Shown one piece after another: positions 1 through 9,151 of a DNA stretch of 64,000 nucleotides (the stretch's first letter is position 1; every line of letters begins with the position of its first letter). A program made the translations under genes and the position numbers. Below the pieces are notes generated by a model. That model ran no database searches. It saw only the letters and a list, made by a program, of their open reading frames with translations, and was not told where the DNA came from. Origin of the DNA: Streptomyces adelaidensis (GTDB lineage Bacteria > Actinomycetota > Actinomycetes > Streptomycetales > Streptomycetaceae); assembly GCF_016598475.1 (NCBI RefSeq), contig NZ_JAEMUX010000008.1, positions 62,001 to 126,000 on the forward strand, in the 5' to 3' direction.

Positions 1-1590
1 GACGCCCTCCGCAAGGACCAGGAGCCCCTCCTGAAACGGCAGGAGGAACTCCAGCGCGAGCAGCAGGAGCTCTGGCAGGAGGAGAAGGCCCTCCGGGAGG
101 AGCAGAACGCGGTCCTGGAGCGGAAGACCGCCGCCCTGGAGGCGGAGCAGAAGGTCTACGACGGCAAACAGGACGCCCTCCAGGAGAAGCAGGAAGCCCT
201 CTCGCGGGAACGCGAAACGCTGTTGAGCAAGGGGAATGCCACCCAGGCGGAACTCGACGACTGGCAGCGCAGACAGGACGCCCTGGACGAGGAACGGGAC
301 GCCCTGTGGGAGGCGGAGGGCAAGGGCCTCGCGACGCGGTGGGACGCGCTGGAGCAGGAACAGCGCGACCAGCAGAAGGCGTTCGACCCGCTCAACGAGC
401 GGCAGAAGGCGCTGGACGCGGAGCGCGAGGCGCTGAGCCGCGACCAGAAGCCCCTCTCCGAGCGACAGGAGGAACTCCAGGGCAGGCAGAAGGACCTGTG
501 GGCCCTGGAGAAGTCCACGCAGGAAGAGGTCACGGACGCCTCGAAGACGGCCCAGGACGGCCTCGACGCGGAACGGGCCGACCTCCAGACGCGGCTGGAT
601 CCCCTGGACCAGGAGTCGAAGGACCTCCAGGACCGCCAGAAGGAACTGTGGGACGACCAGTCGAAGACCGAGGACGCGCAGACGAAGCTGGGCGAGGAAG
701 AGCAGCCCCTGCTGCAATGGCAGCAGGACATGCAGGAGACCTTCGAAAAGAAGTCCGACGAACTGCGCGACTGGGATCCGGAGAAGGACGCCGACGTCGG
801 CCGGCTCAGGGGAATGCGGGGTCAGCTGGACGATCTGCCCGAGGAGGCCTTCGTCCCCACGGGCTACACCATCGAGGACGCCAACAGCACCACCACGGTG
901 TCGTACCAGCTCGACGAGAACGGTGAGATCAAGGTCGACAAGAACGGCGACCCCGTCGAGACGACGACCACCGTCACCAACAAGAACACCGGGCTGTCCT
1001 ACTCGGAGACCTACCACGCGCTGACGCGCGACGGGGACTCCGTGACGACGATCCGCAGCTCCGACGGCTCCGTCACCAAGATCTACACGGACTCCGCCCC
1101 CGAGGGACAACCCGACGGGTGGTCGATGCGTTACGTCACCGACGAGACGGGCCGGGACACCCTCCAGATCTGGACCAAGCGGCCGGACGGCGAGTGGGAG
1201 TTGACCATGGACAAGGAGTCCTACCTCAACTCCGAGGCCGGCAAGGAGGACGCCCAGCAGCGGCTGGCCAGGCCCCCCGCGTACCTCACCGTGGAGAACC
1301 CGGTCGTCGACGCGGACGGCCGTCCGTCGGGTCCCTCCGACGGGGGGCGGACGACCACGGTGCAGGAGGGCGTCACCCGGACCGACTACACCGCCCCCGA
1401 CGGCTCCGTCACCAAGGTCGTCACGGACGAGATCGGGGGCGTCCGCTATGTGGCCGGCCAGAACAACGAGATCCAGGAGATCTGGCAACGCGCCGAGGAC
1501 GGGTCCTGGTACCTGAGGGAGTCCGTCACGCAGCACGAACGCATCAGTGCCGAACCGCCCCTCGGAACCCTCGGGGAGAACGCGCGCTGA
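1..1590 (+). CDS. Coiled-coil protein of an ESX/type VII locus (5' end outside window)
   Basis: The reading frame is open from the first base, so the N-terminus lies upstream of the window. A TTG at 223 is inside the coiled coil and unlikely to be the start. The first about 270 visible residues are an almost uninterrupted Gln/Glu/Arg/Lys/Leu heptad helix with recurring RQEELQ-x-x-Q-x-x-LW units. The C-terminal about 240 residues change to a Thr/Val/Asp-rich beta-type region containing two related blocks: DGSVTKIYTD...IWTKRPDGEWEL and DGSVTKVVTD...IWQRAEDGSWYL. No catalytic motif is visible. It lies 180 nt before an ESX-like gene and near eccC, so a role as a type VII substrate or structural surface protein is an inference from position. 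Function otherwise unrecognised. Confidence 0.75.
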   Translation, partial: DALRKDQEPLLKRQEELQREQQELWQEEKALREEQNAVLERKTAALEAEQKVYDGKQDALQEKQEALSRERETLLSKGNATQAELDDWQRRQDALDEERDALWEAEGKGLATRWDALEQEQRDQQKAFDPLNERQKALDAEREALSRDQKPLSERQEELQGRQKDLWALEKSTQEEVTDASKTAQDGLDAERADLQTRLDPLDQESKDLQDRQKELWDDQSKTEDAQTKLGEEEQPLLQWQQDMQETFEKKSDELRDWDPEKDADVGRLRGMRGQLDDLPEEAFVPTGYTIEDANSTTTVSYQLDENGEIKVDKNGDPVETTTTVTNKNTGLSYSETYHALTRDGDSVTTIRSSDGSVTKIYTDSAPEGQPDGWSMRYVTDETGRDTLQIWTKRPDGEWELTMDKESYLNSEAGKEDAQQRLARPPAYLTVENPVVDADGRPSGPSDGGRTTTVQEGVTRTDYTAPDGSVTKVVTDEIGGVRYVAGQNNEIQEIWQRAEDGSWYLRESVTQHERISAEPPLGTLGENAR

Positions 1591-1769
1591 CCCCCGGGGG
1601 CGCCTCGCCCCCACCCCGAAGCTCCCGGCGCGCGTCTCTCCGGCGCCGCCGGGTCCCTCGCGCACCGGACGACCGGTGCGCGGCAGGCAGTACCAGCAGT
1701 ACCACCAACCCCTCCGGTGGGTCCGGTCGGACATGACGGGACGCACGGTTACAGAGAACGAGGTGCACC

Positions 1770-2069
1770 ATGCCCAAGAACGTCATCGACGACGAAGAAG
1801 TCGAGAGCACTGCCAAGAAGCTGGACTCGGCCGTCAGCGACACGCTGGTCCCCCAGCTGACCTCGCTGCAGGGCGAGGTCGAGAACCTCCTCCAGGGTGG
1901 CCTGCTGCTGACGGCGACCAGCCCGAAGATGCAGACGTCCTACGCGAACTTCAACAAGTCGCTGACGGAGGCTGTGAACAACATCACCCAGTTCTCCAAG
2001 CAGTTCCGCGACATCTGCAACGCCGTCAACAACCTGGACTCGCAGATCGCCGGCGGCATCCCCAACTGA
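1770..2069 (+). CDS. ESX-like (WXG100 superfamily-type) small helical protein, lacks W-x-G
   Basis: A 99-aa acidic, all-helical protein with the size and two-helix character of ESX type VII secretion substrates. The start ATG has GAGG 5 nt upstream. The hinge where W-x-G would be expected reads LLQGG (about residues 40-44), and the protein contains no tryptophan at all. The second helix carries NNITQFSKQFRDICNAVNNL. It has an unusual single cysteine near residue 83. The gene is isolated between the coiled-coil gene and a strong terminator, so it is probably made at high level from its own transcript. Secretion through the EccC system encoded downstream is inferred from family and context. Confidence 0.7.
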   Translation: MPKNVIDDEEVESTAKKLDSAVSDTLVPQLTSLQGEVENLLQGGLLLTATSPKMQTSYANFNKSLTEAVNNITQFSKQFRDICNAVNNLDSQIAGGIPN

Positions 2070-2128
2070 TCCGGGTCCCCCTGAACCGGGGCGCCGGCAG
2101 GCCCCCCTCCGGCCGGCACCCCTGTCAC

Positions 2129-2164
2129 GGGGCGCCGCTCCCCCTCCCCCGGGAGCGGCGCCCC
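2129..2164 (+). terminator. Strong stem-loop terminator after the ESX-like gene
   Basis: A perfect 14-bp GC stem (GGGGCGCCGCTCCC pairing with GGGAGCGGCGCCCC) with an 8-nt loop, starting 60 nt after the stop codon. It separates the ESX-like gene from the sigma factor. Confidence 0.8.
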
Positions 2165-2378
2165 TTCCCCAATATTCTCACCAGTAACCTCAGGTTCCCC
2201 TCAGAGCCTCTTGAAACTTGCAGAACCACTCATAGACTCCCACCCGTGGAACCTCGCATTCCGCAAAAGAACGCGAGGTCAACCCAGGTACTCGTGCTCA
2301 GCCCTGCCCAGCCAACGCCGCCGCCGCGGCGCCCGACCGGACCGGCTCAGAAGATCCATGCCGGCCCTGGGGGAATCT

Positions 2379-2954
2379 ATGAGACCGTCCACGCCCAGTC
2401 CCGCTCCGACGGGGAGCGCTCCCGCCCCCGGAAGCACGACGCACCCCGGTGACGGGGCCGTCCGAAAACTCTACGAAGACCACCACGGCCCACTGCTCCG
2501 CTACGTCTGCGGCCTCATCCGCGGCGACCGGCAGCGCGCCGAGGACTTCGTCCAGGAAACCCTGCTCCGCGCCTGGCAGAGCACCGCGAACCAACCGCCG
2601 GGCTGGACACCGTCCCGAGCCTGGCTGATGAGGGTGGCGCACAACCTGGTGATCGACTGGGCCCGGCGCGAACGGCCGCACACCGAGATCACCCACGAAC
2701 ACACCCTGGAGCACCACGCCGAGACCGTGGACCCGATGAGCCAGGCCGTCCAGCGCCGCTTCATGGTCCACGCCCTCTCCCGGCTCTCCCACTCGCACCG
2801 CGAAGTGCTCTTCTACGTCTACGTCCTCGGCTGCACCGGTTCCGACGCCGCCGACGCCCTGGGCATACCGCCGGGCACCGTGAAGTCCCGCACCCACCAC
2901 GCGATACGGGAGCTGCGCCGCCGGCACCCGGAGCACGTGCGGGCGGCGGCATGA
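2379..2954 (+). CDS. ECF-type RNA polymerase sigma factor
   Basis: About 191 aa if translation begins at the ATG at 2379, chosen because GGGGGA lies 4 nt upstream; an in-frame ATG at 2358 is the alternative. Region 2 is visible as AVRKLYEDHHGPLLRYVCGL, then DFVQETLLRAW and RAWLMRVAHNLVIDWARRE. Region 4 is visible as LSRLSHSHREVLFYVYVLG followed by DAADALGIPPGTVKSRTHHA. It directs RNA polymerase to a small regulon. Its stop overlaps the start of the next gene by 4 nt (ATGA), where an anti-sigma factor is normally found; here that neighbour is a type VII-like membrane protein instead. An 11-bp palindrome AACCT-C-AGGTT (2186-2196) lies in the upstream leader and might be regulatory. The setting suggests control of the ESX locus, which is an inference. 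Confidence 0.88.
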   Translation: MRPSTPSPAPTGSAPAPGSTTHPGDGAVRKLYEDHHGPLLRYVCGLIRGDRQRAEDFVQETLLRAWQSTANQPPGWTPSRAWLMRVAHNLVIDWARRERPHTEITHEHTLEHHAETVDPMSQAVQRRFMVHALSRLSHSHREVLFYVYVLGCTGSDAADALGIPPGTVKSRTHHAIRELRRRHPEHVRAAA

Positions 2955-4357
2955 CCGCGGCCGCCACGACGGGTTCCGCACCGGGCGCCCCCGACGCGGC
3001 GTACGGCGCCGTCGATCCGTCGTACGGCGCGTTCGACCCGGCGTCCGGCTCCGCGCTCGCGCTGGGAAAGCCCAGTGACTCGGTGCTCACGGTGATCATC
3101 GTGGGCGTGGTCGTCCTGCTGCTGCTCTTCTTCCTGCTGCGGCACCTGATCCGCAGACAGGGCGGATGGCGGCGCTTCCGGCGCCGCGTCGGCCGTGAAC
3201 TGACCATGACCCGGCGGGCGTTCGGCGAACCCCTGCGCGCCTACCGGCGCCACCGCCGCGGCGTACGCGCCCTGGCCCGCCACCTGACCGCCCCCCGGGG
3301 CGGCCTGCTGGTACGACGGCTGCTGGACGGGGCCGCCGGTGCCCTCACCGACGCTCCGGGGGCCGTTCCGTACGCCGTGCGGACGGAGTCCGGGCTCGCC
3401 GCCGTGCAGATCGCCGCACGGCACCTGCCCGAGCCGCCCGTGCCCTGGGAGCCCGCCGCCGGGCCCGGCCCGCAGCGCTGGGAGCTTCCCCTCACGGAGG
3501 CCGACGCGCTGCCGCAGGGCCGGACCCGCGCCGGTGCGCACCCGCGTCCGCTGCCGGTCGCCCTCGGCATGGCGGACGGCACCTGCGTCCACCTCGATCT
3601 GGCCGCCGGACCCCGGCTGATCACCGTCGAGGGGGACACCGCGGCCCGCGCCCGGCTCCTCCAGGCACTCGCCGCCCAGCTGGACCGGCCCGGCAGCGGA
3701 GCCTCGGTCGTCGTCACGGACGGGGTCCATCCGCAGTACCGGGGGGAGCGGCTCGACGCCGTACTCCGGGAGCTGGAGACGGCGGCCGCCGAGACCGGGC
3801 CGGGCGAGGAGGCCCCGGGCGAGATCGGGGAATCCGGCCGCGCCGCCACGACCGTGGTCGTCTGCGCCGGCCCCGGTCCCGAGCAGGCACGGCGGCTGGG
3901 CGCCCTCGCCGCCGCGGGAGCCGTCGTCTGCCTGGCCGACGGCCGGGTGGCAGGGCACAGCTGGGCCCTGCGGGTCGACGCACGCGGCCGGCTGGTCTCA
4001 CCCGAACTGGGCCTCGACGTGGACTCGGCGCCGCTGGGCAGAGCCGTCGCCGCCGCCGTGCGTGCGGACCGCCGCCGACTGCGCCGCGACTCCGGCCCAC
4101 GCCGGGGCACCCCCGCACCGCGGCGGGCCGGCACGGGCGAACACCGGCCGCGCGAGACCGAGGAGACCCGGCCGCTCCCGGAAACCCGGCCGCTGGAAGA
4201 GACCGTGTCGCTCCAGGAGACGCCGGCGGAGCCCACCCTCCAGGCCCCCGCCACGTCCGGTGGGGCCCGGACCATCACCGGCTCCGACCTGCTCGACGAA
4301 CCGGCCGTCGCCCGCGAGCGCTCCACCGCGGCCTCCTCCCACACCCGCGAGGACTAG
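2951..4357 (+). CDS. Single-span membrane protein with degenerate P-loop-like domain, coupled to the sigma factor
   Basis: 468 aa; the ATG overlaps the sigma-factor stop, implying translational coupling. A Gly/Ala/Pro-rich N-terminus is followed by one membrane segment (about residues 44-66), then a basic stretch. A central alpha/beta region has the layout of an FtsK/EccC-type nucleotide domain: LITVEGDTAARARLLQAL (about residues 222-239) sits where a Walker A would be, but has no GKS/T. Later strands ASVVVTDGV and TTVVVCAGPGPEQARRL could correspond to Walker-B-type strands. The C-terminal 100 residues are charged, low-complexity and probably disordered (TRPLPETRPLEET). No zinc-binding anti-sigma motif is seen. 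It could be a type VII membrane component, a scaffold for EccC or a regulator of the sigma factor; none is established. Confidence 0.75.
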   Translation: MTAAATTGSAPGAPDAAYGAVDPSYGAFDPASGSALALGKPSDSVLTVIIVGVVVLLLLFFLLRHLIRRQGGWRRFRRRVGRELTMTRRAFGEPLRAYRRHRRGVRALARHLTAPRGGLLVRRLLDGAAGALTDAPGAVPYAVRTESGLAAVQIAARHLPEPPVPWEPAAGPGPQRWELPLTEADALPQGRTRAGAHPRPLPVALGMADGTCVHLDLAAGPRLITVEGDTAARARLLQALAAQLDRPGSGASVVVTDGVHPQYRGERLDAVLRELETAAAETGPGEEAPGEIGESGRAATTVVVCAGPGPEQARRLGALAAAGAVVCLADGRVAGHSWALRVDARGRLVSPELGLDVDSAPLGRAVAAAVRADRRRLRRDSGPRRGTPAPRRAGTGEHRPRETEETRPLPETRPLEETVSLQETPAEPTLQAPATSGGARTITGSDLLDEPAVARERSTAASSHTRED

Positions 4358-4453
4358 GGCGCCTCCGATGGATCTCCGCGGCGTCGCGCCGCCCCGCACC
4401 GTGAGTGCCGCCCCCCGAACCGCCCACCCCCGAGCCACCCCCGAGGGGGAGAC

Positions 4454-7400
4454 GTGAAACTCCTCATCACGACCGTCGCCGACGGCGACACCACCGGCAG
4501 CCAGGACGTCCTGCTCACCACGTCCGGTGGCACCCCTGTCGAGGACATCGCCGCACATCTGGCCGGCCTGCGCGCCGGCAACGGCGACGAGACCGGCACC
4601 TCGCCGCCCCCGCCGGGGCCGGCCCCGGCCTGCTACCTGGGCGACGAACCCCTCGCCCCCGGCACCCCGCTGGCCGCCACCGGCCTGATGGACGGCAGCG
4701 TCGTCGCGCTGGGCGCCCCGCGGACGCCGGTCGCCGGCGCCTACGGCCGGGAGCGCGCCGCCATGCCGCAGCCGCACGTGGTGGACCACTCGACGGTGGT
4801 CGAACTCCAGGTGGTGGGCGGCCCGGACGCCGGGCGGGTGTACCCGCTGGGCCTCGGCACCCACGGCATCGGCCCGCTGGCGGACGCGGCCGTCCCGCTC
4901 GACGGCCGGGGTATGCCGGGCGAGGGCATCCGGCTGACCGTACGTCCGGACGGAACGGCCGTCGTGGAGCTGCCCGAGGGCGGGCCGGCGCGGCTGTCCC
5001 TGCCGGAGCCGCCGGAGCACCGGGGCAGGCCCAACACCCCGTTGCTGCCGCTCGCGGAGCAGGACGAGGAGGACGAGCCCGCGGAGGACGGCGACGCCAC
5101 CGCGGAACTTCCCGACGGCTGGGTGCTCTGGCCCGTCGACGCGGAACTCTCCGTCGGCGACTACCTGCTGCGACTGACCGAACCGACCTCCAGGGACGCC
5201 GCCGTGGTCCCGTCCGAGGGCGGCGGCGGCCTGGACTACAACCGGCCGCCGCGCATCCTCCCGCACCTCGCGCCCGAGCGGTTCCGGCTGCCCGGCCCGC
5301 CCGACCCGCCCAGCCGCCGGCCGATCCCGCTCCTCATGGCCCTCGCCCCGATGGTCCTCGGCGTCTCGATGATGCTGTTCTGGAACTCGTACTTCTATCT
5401 GATCTTCATGTTCCTGTCGCCGGTGCTGATGGCGGCGAACTACTTCAGCGGACGACGACAGGCCCGCAAGGAGTACGAGGAGAAGTCCAGCGTCTACCGG
5501 CAGCGCCGGGCCTCGCTGGAGGAGGACGTCCGGCAGAAGGTCGCCACCGAACGGCGGCTGCGCACCGAGAGCGCGCCCGACCCGGCGGTGGCCGGACTGT
5601 GGGCCGTCGGCCCCGGCCGCCGGCTGTGGGAACGACGCCGGGGCGACCCGGACCACCTGGCCCTGCGCCTCGGCACCGCCCCGCAGCCGTCCCTGCTCGG
5701 CATCGACGACACCGCCCGCGAGGACAACCACACCGCCGTCCACTGGACGATCCCGGACGCCCCCGTCGGCGTCGACCTGGTCGAGAGCGGCGTGGTCGGC
5801 CTGGCCGGGGCGACCAGCCCCGTGCAGGCCCTGGCCCGCTGGATGACGGCCCAGGCCGCCGTCCTGCACACCCCGCGCGACCTGCGGATCGTCGTCCTGA
5901 CCGACAACGCCGCGCAGGAGTCCTGGCACTGGGCGCGCTGGCTGCCCCACGCCCGCGACGGCCTGCCCGGCATCCGCGGCGGTGCCGTCACCCTGATCGG
6001 CAACGACCCGGAGACGGTCGCCAACCGGGTGGCCGAACTGGTCTCCACCCTGCGCACCCGGCAGCGCGCCGCCGAGTCCACCATGAGCAAGGCGCTGCTC
6101 AGCGAACCGGACGTCCTCGTGGTGATGGACGGCGCCCGGCGCCTGCGCGACGTGCCCGGCGTGGTCTCGATCCTCAAGGAGGGCCCGGCCGTCCGGATCT
6201 TCCCGCTCTGCCTGGACCAGGAGGAACGGCTCCTGCCGGAGGAGTGCACGGCCGTGGTCCGCCACGAGAACCACCGGCTCACCCTGCGCCGTACCGGGCA
6301 GCCCGACGTCGCCGACATCCGGCCCGACCTGGTCGAGCCCGAGTGGTGCGAACGCGTGGCCCGGGGCATCGCCCCGATCCGCGACGTCACCCCGGACGCC
6401 TCCGAGGGCCTGCCCTCGACGGCGGGGCTGCTGGACCTCCTCGGGCTGCCCGAGCCGAGCGGCGAGCTGATCGCGGCCCGCTGGGAGCGGCGGCCCGCCT
6501 CCACCGCCGTCCTGCTGGGCGCCGGCTACGACGGCCCCGTAGCCTTCGACCTGGTCAAGGACGGTCCGCACGGTCTGGTGGCCGGCACCACCGGCTCCGG
6601 CAAGTCCGAACTGCTGCAGACCTTCGTGGCCGCGCTGGCCGCCGTCAACCGGCCCGACGAACTGACCTTCGTCCTCGTCGACTACAAGGGCGGCAGCGCC
6701 TTCAAGGACTGCGTGGACCTGCCGCACACCCTCGGCATGGTCACCGACCTCGACAGCCATCTGGTGCAGCGCGCGCTCACCTCACTGGGGGCCGAACTGA
6801 CCCGCCGCGAGCACATCCTGGCCGAGGCCGGCGCCAAGGACCTCCCGGAGTACCAGGGCATGCGCCGACGTAACCCCGAACTGCTCCCCGTGCCCCGGCT
6901 GGTGATCGTCATCGACGAGTTCGCCACCCTCTACCGGGAGATCCCAGACTTCATCCCCGGCCTGGTGAGCATCGCCCAGCGCGGCCGGTCCCTGGGCATC
7001 CACCTGGTCCTGGCCACCCAGCGCCCGGCCGGTGTGGTCAGCTCCGACATCCGGGCCAACACCAACCTGCGGATCGCGCTCCGGGTCACCGACACCTCGG
7101 AGAGCATGGACGTCATCGACACCAAGGACGCCGTCAGCATCTCCCCGGCCACCCCCGGCCGCGCCCTCGCCCGGCTCGGCCACGGCACCGTCGTCCCCTT
7201 CCAGACCGCCTACGCCGGCACCCTCAGGCCCGGCGCGAAGCCCGCCCCCGAGCCCCGGGAACAGCGGCCTGCGGAGGAGTCCCGTATCTGGGGCACCGAA
7301 CTCCAGTGGCAGCGCCTCGGCCGCGCCGCCGGACTGCCCGGCACCGCGGAGTCGGAGCAGCACGACGACCCGACGGCGGACCAGGCCGGCGACGAGGTCC

Positions 7401-9085
7401 CCACCGACCTCAACGCCCTGGTCGAGGCCGTGTCCGAGGCGGCCGGACTCACCGGCTGCGCCCCACAGCCCAGCCCGTGGCTGCCGGCCCTCGGCCAGAA
7501 CCTCCTGATCGACGACCTGCCCCAGCCCGACGAACCCGGCGGCGCCCGCCTGGCCCCCGTCTCCTGGGGCCTGTCGGACCTGCCCGAGGCCCAGGCCCAG
7601 CTGCCCGTCCGGCTGGACCTCGCCGAGTTCGGACACCTGTACGTCATCGGCATCCCCCGCTCCGGCCGCTCCCAGGTGCTGCGCACCATGGCCGGAGCCC
7701 TGGCCCGGGGCCACTCCAGCGCCGACGTCCACCTCTACGGCATCGACTTCGCCGGCGGCGCGCTCACGGCACTGGGCCTGCTCCCGCACTGCGGTGCCGT
7801 CGTGCCCCGCGGCGACATCGAGCGCCTCGAACGACTGTTCGCCCGACTCGACGGGGAACTGGAACGCCGCCAGGAACACCTCACCGAACGGCACGCCGGC
7901 AACCTCACCGAACTCCGCGCGTCCGTCGCCGCCGGCGCCCGACCGCCGCACATCATGCTGTTCATCGACGGCTGGGACGCGCTGATCGAGGCCGTCGCCG
8001 ACCACAACGGAGGCCGGCTGGTGGAACAGCTCAACCGGCTGCTCCGCGAGGGCGCCGCCGCGGGCCTGCACGTCGTCGCCACCTCCGAACGCGCCCTGCT
8101 GTCCGGCCGGGCCACCGCCCTCAACGACAACAAGCTGCTGCTGCGCCTCAACGACAAGACCGACTACCACGCCGTCGGCAAGCGCTCCCGCGACATCCCC
8201 GACCTCATCCTCCCCGGCCGGGGCTTCACCTCCGACGGCGGCACCGAGATCCAGGTGGCGCTGCTCGCCCCCGGCGCCACCGGCCAGGAACAGGCCGAGG
8301 CGCTGCGCGGCATCGGCGCCGAGGCGGCCCGCCGCGACGCCGGACTCCCGGCCGACCGCCGGCCCGCCCGGATCGGCACCCTGCCGGTGAAGGTGACCTT
8401 CACGGACGCGTACGAGAAGGTGGGGGAGGAGTTCCGCCGCCCGATGTGGGGTCTGCTGGGCCTCGGCGGTGACGACGTCTCGGCCGTGGGCGTGGACTTC
8501 GCGGACACCGCCCCGACCTTCTCGGTCGTCGGCCCGCCCGGCTCCGGCCGCAGCACCACCCTGGCCGCCCTGTCGGTCTCGCTGCTCGCCGCCGGCACCC
8601 GCCTGGTGATCCTCGCCCCGCGCGAGTCGCCGCTGCGCACCCTCGGGAACCACCCGGGCGTACGGCTGATCACCGCGACCGAACCCACGGTCGAGGAGTT
8701 CACCGAGGCCCTGGAGGCCGGCAGCGGACCCAGGGTGGTCGTCGTGGACGACGCCGACCTGTTCGTCCTGCCGGACATCGACCAGAACCTGCGCTCCCTG
8801 GCCCAGTCCGGCAGGGACCGAGGCATCGGCATCGTCATCTCCGCCACCGCGGAGACCATGACGGGCGCGATGGGCTGGCTCAGCGCCCTCAAGCGGCACC
8901 GCAAGGGCGTCCTTCTCGGCCCGCAGAGCATTCTGGAAGGCGATTTCGTCGGCGCCCGCCTGGCCCACGCCCACCTGCGCGGCCGCAAACTCGGCCGAGG
9001 CCTCACCGTCGACCCGCGCACCGGAGAACTGATCAACGTACAGGTCCCGGAGACCGTGCTCGACGGCGACGACCCGACGGCCTGA
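4454..9085 (+). CDS. eccC: EccC/EssC-type FtsK/SpoIIIE ATPase of type VII secretion
   Basis: 1543 aa; GTG start with GAGGGGGAGA just upstream. The N-terminal 220 residues form two FHA/ubiquitin-like beta modules. Two adjacent membrane helices lie at about 290-335. Three tandem FtsK-type ATPase domains follow. The first has an intact Walker A (GTTGSGKS, 711-718) and Walker B (VIVIDE, with D821). The second (GIPRSGRS, 1066-1073) and third (GPPGSGRST, 1360-1368) have Arg in place of the P-loop Lys, as is common for the regulatory domains of this family. The protein is the membrane-anchored motor that recognises ESX-type substrates and drives export. The FHA-like N-terminus resembles the fused Firmicutes EssC layout more than split mycobacterial EccCa/EccCb. 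EccB, EccD, EccE and mycosin genes are not in the window and would have to lie upstream or elsewhere. Confidence 0.93.
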   Translation: MKLLITTVADGDTTGSQDVLLTTSGGTPVEDIAAHLAGLRAGNGDETGTSPPPPGPAPACYLGDEPLAPGTPLAATGLMDGSVVALGAPRTPVAGAYGRERAAMPQPHVVDHSTVVELQVVGGPDAGRVYPLGLGTHGIGPLADAAVPLDGRGMPGEGIRLTVRPDGTAVVELPEGGPARLSLPEPPEHRGRPNTPLLPLAEQDEEDEPAEDGDATAELPDGWVLWPVDAELSVGDYLLRLTEPTSRDAAVVPSEGGGGLDYNRPPRILPHLAPERFRLPGPPDPPSRRPIPLLMALAPMVLGVSMMLFWNSYFYLIFMFLSPVLMAANYFSGRRQARKEYEEKSSVYRQRRASLEEDVRQKVATERRLRTESAPDPAVAGLWAVGPGRRLWERRRGDPDHLALRLGTAPQPSLLGIDDTAREDNHTAVHWTIPDAPVGVDLVESGVVGLAGATSPVQALARWMTAQAAVLHTPRDLRIVVLTDNAAQESWHWARWLPHARDGLPGIRGGAVTLIGNDPETVANRVAELVSTLRTRQRAAESTMSKALLSEPDVLVVMDGARRLRDVPGVVSILKEGPAVRIFPLCLDQEERLLPEECTAVVRHENHRLTLRRTGQPDVADIRPDLVEPEWCERVARGIAPIRDVTPDASEGLPSTAGLLDLLGLPEPSGELIAARWERRPASTAVLLGAGYDGPVAFDLVKDGPHGLVAGTTGSGKSELLQTFVAALAAVNRPDELTFVLVDYKGGSAFKDCVDLPHTLGMVTDLDSHLVQRALTSLGAELTRREHILAEAGAKDLPEYQGMRRRNPELLPVPRLVIVIDEFATLYREIPDFIPGLVSIAQRGRSLGIHLVLATQRPAGVVSSDIRANTNLRIALRVTDTSESMDVIDTKDAVSISPATPGRALARLGHGTVVPFQTAYAGTLRPGAKPAPEPREQRPAEESRIWGTELQWQRLGRAAGLPGTAESEQHDDPTADQAGDEVPTDLNALVEAVSEAAGLTGCAPQPSPWLPALGQNLLIDDLPQPDEPGGARLAPVSWGLSDLPEAQAQLPVRLDLAEFGHLYVIGIPRSGRSQVLRTMAGALARGHSSADVHLYGIDFAGGALTALGLLPHCGAVVPRGDIERLERLFARLDGELERRQEHLTERHAGNLTELRASVAAGARPPHIMLFIDGWDALIEAVADHNGGRLVEQLNRLLREGAAAGLHVVATSERALLSGRATALNDNKLLLRLNDKTDYHAVGKRSRDIPDLILPGRGFTSDGGTEIQVALLAPGATGQEQAEALRGIGAEAARRDAGLPADRRPARIGTLPVKVTFTDAYEKVGEEFRRPMWGLLGLGGDDVSAVGVDFADTAPTFSVVGPPGSGRSTTLAALSVSLLAAGTRLVILAPRESPLRTLGNHPGVRLITATEPTVEEFTEALEAGSGPRVVVVDDADLFVLPDIDQNLRSLAQSGRDRGIGIVISATAETMTGAMGWLSALKRHRKGVLLGPQSILEGDFVGARLAHAHLRGRKLGRGLTVDPRTGELINVQVPETVLDGDDPTA

Positions 9086-9138
9086 CCCCCGCAGGGGACC
9101 GGCAGCGCCTGGGGACGAGGACTTCCCGGGCGCTGCCT

Positions 9139-9151
9139 TAGGCTTACGGAG
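9139..9151 (+). promoter_or_regulatory. Leaderless-type -10 element for miaB
   Basis: TAGGCT at 9139-9144 is followed by 6 nt and then the GTG start at 9151, so the predicted transcription start coincides with the start codon. There is no Shine-Dalgarno sequence. Confidence 0.55.

Noticed and set aside
3998..6760. Very long minus-strand open frame opposite eccC, and similar frames opposite nrdJ and rshA
   Set aside because: Typical high-GC shadow frames; the plus-strand genes have clear families, and the shadow proteins are Gly/Arg/Gln-rich with no domains.
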